64,000 bases of DNA from Kingdonia uniflora (taxonomy: Eukaryota; Streptophyta; Magnoliopsida; Ranunculales; Circaeasteraceae), in NCBI GenBank assembly GCA_014058105.1, contig JACGCM010000560.1, positions 3,658,001 through 3,722,000 on the forward strand. Direction: 5' to 3'. Numbering within the stretch: the stretch's first letter is position 1; every line of letters begins with the position of its first letter. A program made the translations under genes and the position numbers. Below are positions 22,898 through 33,752 of the stretch, piece by piece. The notes below the pieces were generated by a model. It ran no database searches. It had not been told where the DNA came from and worked only from the letters and a program-made list of their open reading frames with translations.

Positions 22898-25393
22898 TGT
22901 AGTGTCCCGGATTTTTTTATTTATTTATCCATTATCATTTTTTATTCATTATGCATCATGCATCCACATGCATCACTATTCGTCATGCATCAACATCTTA
23001 TTACATTATTAGGGTTTTGAGTTCTTCTTTCTTCATTTTCTGTGTTTCGGTGGTTATTGGGCGGAGGAGGTTGTGTTGAGGTTTTGGGAGCCTGTGGTTG
23101 GCTTGGTGGAGGTATGTTGTTGTTGTTTTAGGTGATTGTGAGGTGTGGTATGTAATTCGAGAGGGATCAAAGGATTTTCCTTTGAGTTTTTCCTAATTTT
23201 CGGTTGAGGGAATCTTTTTGATTTTTTGAGTTTTTACCTATTGTATTCGAATAGACTTGTTTCTGTTTGAATAAGTTTATATCTGCTGCATTCAATTCGA
23301 ACAAACTTGTTTATGTTCGAATAGATTTCCATCTGTTCCATTTTATTCGAACAACATCTTTTCAGCTCAAATAGACTTCTACCTATTTCATTCTATTCGA
23401 AGAAACATCTTTTCTGATTGAATAGATGTCTGTTCTGTAGATTTCCATCTATTCCATTTTATTCAAGCAAGCCTTTTTTTGTTTGAATATGGTCCTTCCT
23501 ATTTCATTTTGTTCAAATAGAACTATCTTCTGTTCGAATAGAGGCGTGTTTTGATGACCAGGCTGGGTCTTTTCATGCGATTCTTGGCCGTTGGTTTGTC
23601 CCGAGATGAGTATTGGAAATTAAGGTTTTAATTACCCATTTCATTATCTCTCTCTCACTCGCTTTCAAAATTGGAATCCATTACTCCTCTCTCATACCTT
23701 TACAAGTTAAAATTTGATTACTAGGTTTGATCTTTGCCACTTCTTCGATGAGTAATTTTGCTATTCCTCTTCCTTGTCAATTTGATTTCGGTTTCGGTGG
23801 TAATCCTTTGTGTTTTAGGGTTTGTGATTGTTGGGTTGATTTTAGGGCTTTGTGCATGTGGAGTTGTGTTTATTGTAGGTGATGGGTAGTTTGTGTTGGT
23901 TTAGTTATTGGCCGGTGGTGTTGAGGTTGAATTGTCCTGTGCTTTTTAGATTTGCGGTTTGCGTCAGGCGAGTGTCCCTTCCTTGCTAAGTTTCTTCACT
24001 AGTTTATCTGTGTTAGCTAGAGTGTTATGCATTTGGCATTGAGGTGTTTATTATATAGTTATAGTCTATATTGTATTCTTCAGTAGTTGTTATTTCAGTG
24101 CATCTTTTATTTTTCGTTAGGCATGTTGAGTGGTGTTCTCTTTGTCCTTTTGGAAGTTATGCATTAGTATGGTATTCCCGTGGCCTTACACTTGAATGTT
24201 ATATTTTTGTCTTGTAGAAAATGATGTGGTTTGGATGCTGTGGCGGGTAGTCACTGTTCATCTGTGTTAGGATTGTTTACCATTCTCTTTGGCTAGTGGT
24301 TAACCTATGTGTGTGTTGGCCGTGTGGTGGTTGTTCTGTTTTGATCCTTGGGATCTGTTTATAGTATGGGATTTTGTATTTATTTTACTTAATGGGGTCG
24401 GATACATAATAAAGTTCTACATCGGCTGACCCTCGATAGGACCAAGGATTCCTACATCGGGTTATAATATTAGGTAAAGATCGGGCTGGACACTATTATA
24501 TAAATTACCCATTCGGGAGTCTAGGATGGTATAAGATAGTTTCCTCAGGTACCCGTCTTATCCTCCGTGGGGTTAAAATCACTTGGAATTAGTGAAATAA
24601 AGTTCGGACGTTGGCTCCATGGGTTGCAAAGCCCGGAACACTATGATCAAATGATAAATCCTTCAACATGGTCGAGCTGGTAACCCAATCGTACCCTTTG
24701 TACCCAATTGAGATCTCTTTAAGGTTAGTATGCATTAGTGGTTGATCAACCCATATAATCATTATAGGGTCTAGTTCTTTGGTTTTTGATATCATAAGCA
24801 CCCAGTTGTAAGACAATTCTATAATCATATCATATCATTTCATCGTCGCATCACTCAAACTAATCTCTATTTCCCCTTCTCTTATCCATTCTTTACTCTA
24901 CTCTGCACTTATATATTATTGTACCTTAATTATCTAATATCTCATTCACCTCTTCCTCTTTCTCAACACGGTTTTATTAGTAGGTTATTAAGCTTTGTTG
25001 GGCATTAGTGAGATGTGGTTTTGCTCATTCTCGTATTTTCCCCCCTTTTCAGAGGCAGAGTACTTGCTGGTTTTGATGAGGGTTTCAGCTATATTTGAAG
25101 CCAGTTTTGCAGCTACAGATTCTTTTATGGCTTTAGTATTTCTTGTGCGATCTAAACTTTAAACTTTTGACGCTGTACATTATCGAGATGTTGTATATAT
25201 ATTTCCATTTGATATACATATCTTTGCTTCCGCTTTATTCTTTTTACTCTGATGATATTGCTATAGTGAATGACTGAGCTATTTCCTATTAACAAGGTTA
25301 TTTGTGGGGGCAAATCTTTGAATTCCCCGACTTGCACTCCCTGGATGACATGGTTTTAGATATGCTCTAATTATTGGATTTTGAAGCGTGACA
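22898..25393 (+). mobile_element. Ty3/gypsy LTR A (2496 bp)
   Basis: It runs from TGTAGTGTCCCGG to GATTTTGAAGCGTGACA. It is preceded by CTTCA (22893-22897) and followed not by PBS and gag but by spacer DNA that also follows LTR B. The splice-donor-like site is mutated (CGATGAGT at 23748). An array of TTCGAA-centred motifs occupies 23240-23560. Confidence 0.85.
23240..23560 (+). repeat. Array of TTCGAA-centred motifs in the LTR U3 region
   Basis: TATTCGAACAA and TGTTCGAATAGA variants alternate about every 25-45 bases. Comparable arrays lie at 31225-31530, 34095-34330, 55735-55860 and 63395-63520 in other LTRs. Confidence 0.75.
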
Positions 25394-25869
25394 TTTCTAA
25401 TTTGAAGCTTGCCTTGAGGCAGCAGTATGGTCTCCATAAATTAATTGAAATGAAGGAAGTTGCTTCAGTGTTTTTGACATGCCCAAATTACCATCAACAT
25501 CCAACCTAAACAAAAGCGACATTTTTATGGTATCACACTAATAAGAAAGTAGTAAAATAACTTATTTGATCTATTCGTAAAACAATCGCATACTGTAAAA
25601 TATCATCACAGATATAATAGAAATACATGCTAAAATCCTTACTACCATTCAAGAATTTGATTTGAAAGCTTTCTCTTACATAGGCTGAAAAAGAATGAAG
25701 AACAAAGAGTAAGTATTAAAACATCAAATAAAGACTGTAAGGTATCGACGAGTTATGAGTGAAATACAAAGCTAGGGAATGTAGTCGTGATTGTTGACCA
25801 TATGCTCTAATTATATGATTATCTCCCTAACAAGATTTCTTATCTTTAACGTAAACAATGTTTCAAAGT
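25394..25869. repeat. Spacer X, first copy of a duplicated flank
   Basis: CTAATTTGAAGCTTGCCTTG and the following 470 bases are repeated with scattered differences at 33294-33752 after LTR B. Both copies end CAATGTTTCAAAG just before an LTR start. No gene was recognised. Confidence 0.85.
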
Positions 25870-26063
25870 TGTAGTGTCCCAAAATTTTTTTCATTTTTTT
25901 TTTATTATTCATTATGCATTCATACATTATTGCATCCACACATTTTGCATCATCATATTTTTGAATTTATCAGGTTATGTGTTTTCCATTTTCTGTGTTT
26001 CGATGGTTTCGGTGGTGACATTGTTTTAGATATGCTCTAATTATTAGATTTTAGGTCGTGACA
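25870..26063 (+). mobile_element. Internally deleted 5' LTR (194 bp) of the full element
   Basis: It starts TGTAGTGTCCC and ends TAGGTCGTGACA, but the middle is missing: after CGATGGTTTCGGTGGTGACA it jumps straight to sequence that lies about 55 bp before the end of other LTRs. About 2.2 kb, including promoter and donor site, has been lost. The left edge shares its flank with LTR C (CAAAG before it), and the right edge joins the PBS. Confidence 0.85.
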
Positions 26064-26067
26064 GACT

Positions 26068-26079
26068 TGGTATCAGAGC
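26068..26079 (+). promoter_or_regulatory. Primer binding site, initiator tRNA-Met
   Basis: TGGTATCAGAGC, complementary to the 3' end of plant initiator tRNA-Met, four bases after the LTR end. This is the usual primer of many plant Ty3/gypsy elements. Confidence 0.9.
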
Positions 26080-26238
26080 TGTAGGTTAGTTTTTATCTCT
26101 GTTCTTACAAATCATATGACGAGTTATTTTTCTAAACTGAGTTTGGTCAATTCTTTTTCGGTTTTACATATTTTATCATGTTCCTTCTGTTGCCAATCTT
26201 TCTTCTTTTCCTGAGGTGTGTGCCATTTGTTCGTATAA

Positions 26239-27261
26239 ATGGCTAAAGGTGGCAGAGTCAGAGGTCGCACGGTAGGTCGTGGCCGTAGAGGCACTCGTAG
26301 AGGTGCACTTACTGTTGACCCAGCGCTCAGTCAGAAGAGTTTGGGATCTGTTCCTATTGATCAGGATGTTCCTCCAACTTTAGTAGTTCCAAAACAGCCT
26401 GGTGCTTTACCTATTCCAATTGTTCTGGGTATTTCAATAGAGATGAAGCAGTTTATCGAGAGTTTCACCGCCAATTTCTAGCAGGCCAGGAGCCCAACGG
26501 CCAGAGAGTACAATTATCTTGAGCAGCTTCAGAATTATAAACATCCGACTTTTTCTGGCATGACAGTTCCATCTGAGGCAGAGACATGGTTCAAGTCCAT
26601 TGAGAAAACTCTGAACGCGATGAAATGTCTAGATGATCAGCGGGTGACGCTTGTGACTTATCTTTTACAGGGTGAGGCAGATTACTGGTGGGATACAGCT
26701 AAGAGGACTATAGTAGAGATTCTAGTGCTTTGGACATCTTTTATGGATTGGTTCTTCGGGCAGTATTTTCTTCAGAGTTACAGGGATGCATGTATCTCAG
26801 AGTTCTACATGCTTAAGCAGGGTGATATGAGTATTTTTAAGTTCGATCAGCAATTTAACGAGCTCTCTCGGTATGCTCCGTTTATTATTCAGGATGAAGA
26901 GCAGCGCAAGATGAAAATTTTGAAGGGTCTTCGTCCGTACTTTAGGATGCTTTTGATTGCTTCGGGGGCTAGTTCGTATAAAGAGGTTTTATCTAAAGCT
27001 TTGGCATTAGGGCAGGACGATGTGGAGGATTACAAGTCCAAGGACTTGAGGAACCCAGTGAGGCAGGATCAGAGACCCGACAAGGGCAAAGTAGTTCAGG
27101 TTCAGTATGAGAACTTAGGTTTGAAGAGGCAAAAGTTTAGTATTACTGATGGTGTTCCTGCTAGTGTTAGGGGAGGACAACTTGCTTTTGGTACATGTTG
27201 GAACTGCGGGGAGAAAAGGCACTCTAAGAAGTTTTGTACTAAGCTAGACAAAAGTCCTTAG
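26239..27261 (+). pseudogene. gag: Gag polyprotein of the first Ty3/gypsy element, one stop
   Basis: ATG at 26239 begins MAKGGRVRGRTVGRGRRG, a basic N-terminus like that of the second element. A TAG at 26479 (TTCTAGCAGGCC) interrupts it; translation then continues to 27261. Middle part: AETWFKSIEKTLNAM and WWDTAKRTI, typical retrotransposon gag (capsid). C-terminal part: the CCHC zinc knuckle CWNCGEKRHSKKFC is intact (C-X2-C-X4-H-X4-C). Gag packages the element RNA in cytoplasmic particles. After 27261 the frame reaches TAG at the gag-protease linker. Confidence 0.9.
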
Positions 27262-27479
27262 CCATTGCGACAGTTTCAGGGTCCCTTTGGTCACCAGCCA
27301 CGACCACAGCAGATTAAACAGTTTCAGCAGAGATAGTTTCAGGGTCCACAGAGTTGGTAGATTTTCCAGGTCCTCTGGGTGGACAAAGACATCAGCATCC
27401 GAGTTAGGAGTAGGGCCAGGGTCAGGGCCATGGGCAGGGCAAAATGTATGCAGTTGGGAGGCGAGGTGCTCACGTCGTT

Positions 27480-30400
27480 CTACCTATGGTGGAAGGTATG
27501 ATTCATATTTCTTATTCGCCTGCTAGAGTTCATTTTGATTCAGGTGCATCGCATTCATTTATATCATATATTTTTCTTTATTCTATTTGTTTTTTAAGTC
27601 TTCCTTGTTACTAGATGAGATTTCCGTGGCTACTCTTCCCGATACTTCGTTGTCTATTTCTCATATTTGTAAAGATTGCCCGATAGTTGTTTCTGGTCAT
27701 GTCCTTTCAGTAGACTTGTTAGTACTACCGATGCAGGAGTTTGACATTATCCTGGGTATGGATTGGTTATCGACGCATCGAGTTACTTTAGACTATTTTG
27801 AACGGTCGGCTACTTTCAGTATTCCTGGGGAGAAGCGTTTTGTGTTTTCTAGTTTAAAACCTGCACGGTCAGGAGACGGCTTGTTGGCATTCTCAGAGTT
27901 AGAATCCTCTGGTGTCGATGTTAGTTCTATTCCGGTTGTGTGTAACTTTTCATATGTTTTCCAGAAGATACCCGGTTTGCCACCGGCGAGAGAGATTGAT
28001 TTTAGTATAGATCTTTTACCTGGTACAGCTCCGATTTCTAAGGCTCCTTATTGTATGGCACCAGTTGAGCTGAAGGAATTATATGATCAGATATCTAAGT
28101 TGTTGGATCAGAAGTTTATCTAGCCGAGTACTTCACCGTGGGGCGCTCCAGTATTATTTGCTAAGAAGAAGGATAGGTTTATGCGTCTTTGTATCGACTA
28201 CCGTGAGTTGAACAAAGTCACGATCAAGAATAAGTATCCCTTACCTAGGATCAAGGACTTGTTTGACCAGCTTTGGGGAGTGTAATTCTTTTCAAAGATT
28301 AATCTCAGATCGGGTTACCATCAGCTGAGAATCAAGGAGGATATTTCTAAGATGGCATTTAGGACACGTTATGGGCACTACAAATTTTAGGTTATGCCAT
28401 TTGGATTGACGAATGCACCTGCGGCTTTTATGGATTTTATGAATAGAGTTTTTTGTCCTTATTTAGACCGGTTTGTTATTGTGTTTGTGGATGACATTTT
28501 CATTTATTCGAAGATCGAGGCCGAGCATGAGGAATACTTGAAGATTGCATTACAGACCTTGAGGGAAAACGAGTTGTTTGCTAAGTTTGAGAAGTGTGAT
28601 TTTTGGCAGAAGGAGGTGAAATTTCTAGGACACGATGTATCTGAGGATGGCATTAGAGTGGATCCTTCTAAGGTTGAAGCCGTTACAAATTGGGTTCAGT
28701 CTACTAATGTTACAGAGATACGCCATTTTCTGGGCTTTGCTGGGTATTATCGTAGATTCATCAAGGGATTTTCTTGAATTGCAGCTCCGTTAACTGGTTT
28801 GACTCAAAAGGATGTTAGATTTGTTTGGGATGACAGGTGTAAATTGGCATTCGCAAAGTTGAAGAAGAGGCTGACTGCAGCTCCAGTTCTTATTGTTCCT
28901 TCCAGCGGACAAAAATATATGGTTTACAGCGATGCATCACTCAGCGGACTTGGTTGTGTGTTGATGCAAGAAAGAAAGGTTGTTGCTTATGCTTCTAGAC
29001 AACTTAAGGTGCATGAGAAGAACTATCCTACTCATAACCTTGAGTTGGCGGTTGTGGTGTTTTCTTTAAAGATTTGGCGACATTATCTTTACGGGGATAA
29101 GTTTGAGCTCTTTTTGGATCATAAGAGTTTGAGATACCTTTTCTCTCAGAAGGAGTTGAATATGAGGCAGCGTAGATGGATAGAATTTTTGAAAGATTAT
29201 GATGTTGACTTGCAGTATCACCCAGGGAAGGCAAATGTGGTGGCTGATGCCCTGAGCTGCTTACCTAGGGGATTTCTTGCATGTTTTATGATTCGTGAGT
29301 GGTTGTTGCTTCGTGATATAGCAGATTCAGGGTTAAGTTTATTTTCATAGGGTACCGATGGTTTTATTGCTAATTTGAGAGTTTAACCATCTTTAATTTC
29401 TCAGATTGTGGAAGCTCAGCAGCAGGATGGGAAGTTATAGTCTTCGGATTCAGATGATAGCAGACCCGATTGGACAGTTAGTTCAAATAGTAGCATCAGA
29501 TACTAGGGGAGATTATGTATGCCAGATTCAGAGACATTGAAGTGTGAGGTTTGGAATAAGGCTCACGGTTCTAGGTATACTATTCATCTAGGCAGAACCA
29601 AGATGTACCAGAACTTGAAGAGGCATTATTGGTGGGACAACATGAAGCGAGAGATAGCCGAGTTCGTTTCCAAATGTCTTACATGTCACCAGGTGAAAGC
29701 CAAGCACCAGAAACCAGCGGGGCAACTTAAACCTTTGCAGATTCTGGAGTGGAAGTGGGAACATGTGACAATGGATTTCATTTCGGGATTGCCGAGGACG
29801 AAGAGAAATCATGATTCAATTTGGGTAATTGTTGACCGATTGACCAAGTCTGCTCATTTTATTCCGGTCCTGAGACTTTGAGCCATGAGGAGTTAAGCAG
29901 GTTGTACGTGAAAGAGATAGTACAGTTGCATGGAGTTCCTGTGTCTATAGTATCAGATCGAGATGCAAGGTTTACTGCTAAATTTTGGAAAAGTTTTCAG
30001 CGAGCGATGGACACTAGACTGGATTTTAGCACAACATTTCACCCACAGACCGATGGTCAAACGGAGAGAGTTTACCAAATTCTTGAGGACATACTTCGGG
30101 CTTGTGTGCTAAACTTTAAGGGCAGTTGGGATGAGCATTTATGGTAGTCGGAGTTTGGATATAATGACAGTTTCCAATCGAACATTGGTATGGCACCTTA
30201 TGAGGCTTTGTATGGTAGACCATGCAGATCACCACTGAGTTGGGCAGAGGTTGGTGAGCAGAGCTTACTTGGGCCAGATTTGGTTCGTGGGACCACAGAA
30301 GCAATTTATATTATATTATTAGAGATCGGCTACGAACATCACAGAGTCGATAGAAGAATTATTCAGATATTTGTTGGAGACCGTTAGAGTTTGAATTGGT

Positions 30401-30816
30401 GATCACGTTTTACTGAAGGTTTCTCCTATGAAAGGCGTCATGCGTTTTAGTAGGAAAGGGAAGTTGGCTCCGAGATTCATTGGACCTTTGAGATTCTTGC
30501 CAGAGTTGGAGAGTTGGCTTACCGTTTGGCATTGCCGCCGCAGCTGAATCGAGTTCCCAATGTGTTTCATGTTTCGATGCTCAGGAAGTATGAATGGGAT
30601 CCTACTCATGTGATTGATTGGGAGTACCTAGAGGTTAAGGAAGATGCCTCTTATGTGGAACATCCAGTGTGTATTTTGGACTGAGAGGATAAGGTTCTAC
30701 GAAGCAAGGTTAATACTTTCGTAAAGGTTCAATGGATTCACCATGATCCTACTAAGATTTTTTGGGAGTTAGAGGTGGATGTAAGAGATCGTTATCCGCA
30801 CTTGTTCTCTGATTGA
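27480..30816 (+). pseudogene. pol: Pol polyprotein (PR-RT-RNaseH-IN-chromodomain) of the first element, many stops
   Basis: The protease active site DSGASHSF is at about 27537 and is intact. Reverse transcriptase covers about 28050-28790, with [12 protein letters not shown] and catalytic FVDD. RNase H covers about 28920-29270, with [11 protein letters not shown]. Integrase covers 29530-30380, with the HHCC finger (YTIHLGR, KCLTCHQVK) and DDE residues in MDFISGLP, SDRDARF and DGQTERV. The C-terminal region to 30816 is frameshifted. Interruptions include TAG at 28121, TAA near 28284, TAG near 28388, TGA at 28776, TAG at 29348, a frameshift near 29880 and TAG at 30145. Domain order PR-RT-RH-IN and similarity to the second element place it in Ty3/gypsy, Tekay/Del-like chromoviruses. 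Confidence 0.92.
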
Positions 30817-30850
30817 GGTATGTGGAATTTCGGGGCAAATATTCATTTTA

Positions 30851-30861
30851 GGAAGGTAGAA
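30851..30861 (+). promoter_or_regulatory. Polypurine tract of the first element
   Basis: AGGAAGGTAGA immediately precedes the 3' LTR start (TGTAGTGTCCC at 30862), the expected plus-strand primer position. Confidence 0.75.
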
Positions 30862-33293
30862 TGTAGTGTCCCAGATTTTTATTTATTTATTATTATTTAT
30901 ATATTATCATTTTTCATTTAATATGCATCATGCATCCACATACTTCACCATTCATCATACATCTGCATCTTATTACATTATTAGGGTTTTGGGTTCTTCT
31001 TTCTTCATTTTCTGTGTTTCGGTGGTTATTGGGCGGAGGAGGTTGTGTTGAGGTTTTAGGAGCCTTTGGTGGGCTTGGTGGAGGTATGTTATTGTTGTTT
31101 TAGGTGGTTGTGTGGTGTGGTGTATGATCCGGGAGGGATCTAAGAATTTTCCTTTGGGTTTTTCCTAGTTTTCGCTTGAGGGAATCTTTTTGGTTTTGTG
31201 AGTTTTTACAAATTTTTACCTGTTATATTCGAATAGACTTGTTTCTGCTCGATTAAGTTTCTATCCTCTTTATTCAATTCGAACAAACTTGTTTCTATTC
31301 GTATAGATTTCCATCTGCTCCATTTTATTCGAATAACATCTTTTCGACTCGAATAAACTTTTACCTTTTTCATTCTATTCGAACAAACATCTTTTCTATT
31401 CGAATAGATGTTTGTTCTGTTGATTTCCTTCTATTCCATCTTATTCGAACAAGCCTTCTTCTGTTTGAATATGGTCCTTCCTGTTTCATTTTGTTCGAAT
31501 AGAACTATCTTCTGTTCGAACAGAGGCGTGTTTTGACAACCAGGTTGGGTCTTTTCACGCGATTTTTGGCCGTTGGTATGCCTCGAGATGAGTGTTGGAA
31601 ATTAGGATTTTAATTACCCATTTCATTCTTTTTCTCTCTCTCTCCCACTTACAGTCTCTCACTCACTCGCTCTCCAAATTGGAATCCATTGCTCCTCTCT
31701 CGTACCTTTGTGAGCTGTAATTCGATTGTTAGGTTTGATCTTTAGCACTTCTTCGGTGAGTAATTTCCCTATTCCACTTCCTTGTCGATTTAATTTCGGT
31801 TTTGGTGGTAATCCTTTGTGTTTTAGGGTTTGAGATTACTGGTTGATTTTAGGGTTTTATGTTTGTGGAGTTGTGTTTATTGCAGTTGTTGGGTTGTTGT
31901 GTCCCTTCCTTGCTAAATTTCTCCACTAGATAATCTATGTTAGTTAGAAAATTATGCATTTAACATTAAGGTGTTTGTGATATAGTTATAGTCTATATTG
32001 TATTCTTCCGTAGTTATTATTTCAGTGCATCTTTTCCTATTCGTTAGGCATGTTGAGTGGTGTTCTCTTTGTCCTTTAAGAAGTTGTGCATTAGAGTGGT
32101 ATTCTCGTGGCCTTGTCCTTGAATGCTGCGTTTTAGTCTTGTAGAGACTGATGAGGTTTGGATGTTGTGGCGGGTGGTCACTGTTCATCTGTGTTAGGAT
32201 TATTTTCCATTCTCGTTGGTAGGTGCTTATCCTATGTGTGCTGTGTTTGGATTGTTTACCATTATCTTTAGTGGGTGGTTATGCTATGTGTGTGTTGGCC
32301 GTGTGGTGGCTGTCCTATTTTGATCCTTGGGATCAATTTGCAGTATGGGCTTTTGTATTCTTTTAACTTAATGAGGTCGGATACATAATAAAGCTCTACA
32401 TCGGCTGACCCTCAATAAGACCTAGGATTCTTACATCGGGTTATAATAGTAGGTGAAGTTTGGGCTGGACATTATTATATCTATTACCCATCCGGGAGTG
32501 TGGGATGGTATGAGACAGTTTCCTCAGGTACCCGTCTTATCCTCCGAGAGGTTAAAATCTCTTGGAATTAGTGAAATAAAGTTTGGACGTTGGCTCCGTG
32601 GGTTACAAAGCCCGGAACACTCTTTAAGGCTAGTATGCATTAGCGATTGATCAACCCATATATTCATTATAGGGTCTAGTTCTTTGGTTTTTCATATCAT
32701 AAGCGCCCAGTCGTAGGATAATTCTAGAATCATATCATATCATCCCATCGTCGCATCACTCCAACTAATCTCTATTTCCCCTTCTCTTATCCATTCTTTT
32801 ACTCTACTCTGTACTTATATATTATTGTACCTTAATTATATTATATCTCATTCACCTTTTCCTCTTTCTCTGCACCGTTTTATTAGTAGGATATTTAACT
32901 TTTTTGGGTATTAGTGAGTCGTGGTTTTGCCCACTCTCGTATTCCCCCCCCCTTTTCTGATGCAGAGTTGATGCTGGTTTTACTGCGGGTTTCAGCTATA
33001 TTTGAAGCCTGTTTTGCAGCTGCAGATTCTTTCCTGGTTTTAGTATTTCTTGTACGATCTAAGCTTTTAACACTGTACATTATCGAGATGTTGTATATAT
33101 ATTTCCAGCTGATATACATATCTTTGCTTCCGCTTTATTCTTTTTACTCTGATAATATTGTTATAGTGAATGACTGAGCTATTTCTAATTAACAAGGTTA
33201 TTTGTTGGGGCGAATCTTTGGATTTCTCGACCTGCACGCCCTAGATGACATGGTTTTAGATATGCTCTAATTATTGGATTTTGGGGCGTGACA
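30862..33293 (+). mobile_element. Ty3/gypsy LTR B (2432 bp), 3' LTR of the first element
   Basis: TGTAGTGTCCCAGA to TTTTGGGGCGTGACA. The next bases, CTTCT, nearly equal CTTCA before LTR A, suggesting LTR A and LTR B were once the two ends of one insertion. The donor-like CTTCG|GTGAGT is at 31756, and a TTCGAA array lies at 31225-31530. Confidence 0.88.
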
Positions 33294-33752
33294 CTTCTAA
33301 TTTGAAGCTTGCTTTAAGGCAGCAGTGTAGTCTCAATAAATTAATTGATATGAAGAAGTTGCTTCGGAGTTTTTGACATGCCCAAATTACCATCAACAGC
33401 CAACATAATATGGCATTACACTAATCAAAAAGAAGTAAAATAACTTATTTGATCTATTCACAAAACAATCACATACTGTAAAATATCATCATAGATATAA
33501 TAGAAATACATGCTAAGATCCTTGCTACCATTCAAGAATCTGATTGGAAAGCTTTCTCTTACATAGGCTAAAAAAGAAAGAAGAACAAAGAGTAAGTATT
33601 AAAACTTCAAACAAAGACTCTAAGGTATCGACGACTTGCGAGTGAAATACAAAGCTAGGGAATGTAGTCGTGATTTTTGACCATATACTCTAATTTTATG
33701 ATTATCTCCCTAACATGATTTCCTATCTTTAACTTAAACAATGTTTCAAAGG
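33294..33752. repeat. Spacer X', second copy of the duplicated flank
   Basis: Aligns over its whole length with 25394-25869 (CTTCTAATTTGAAGCTTGCT at the start, CAATGTTTCAAAGG at the end), with small indels and substitutions. Confidence 0.85.

Noticed and set aside
22898..33293. LTR A and LTR B as a simple full-length element
   Set aside because: LTR A is followed by spacer DNA, not PBS and gag, and the spacer recurs after LTR B, so a recombination product fits better.
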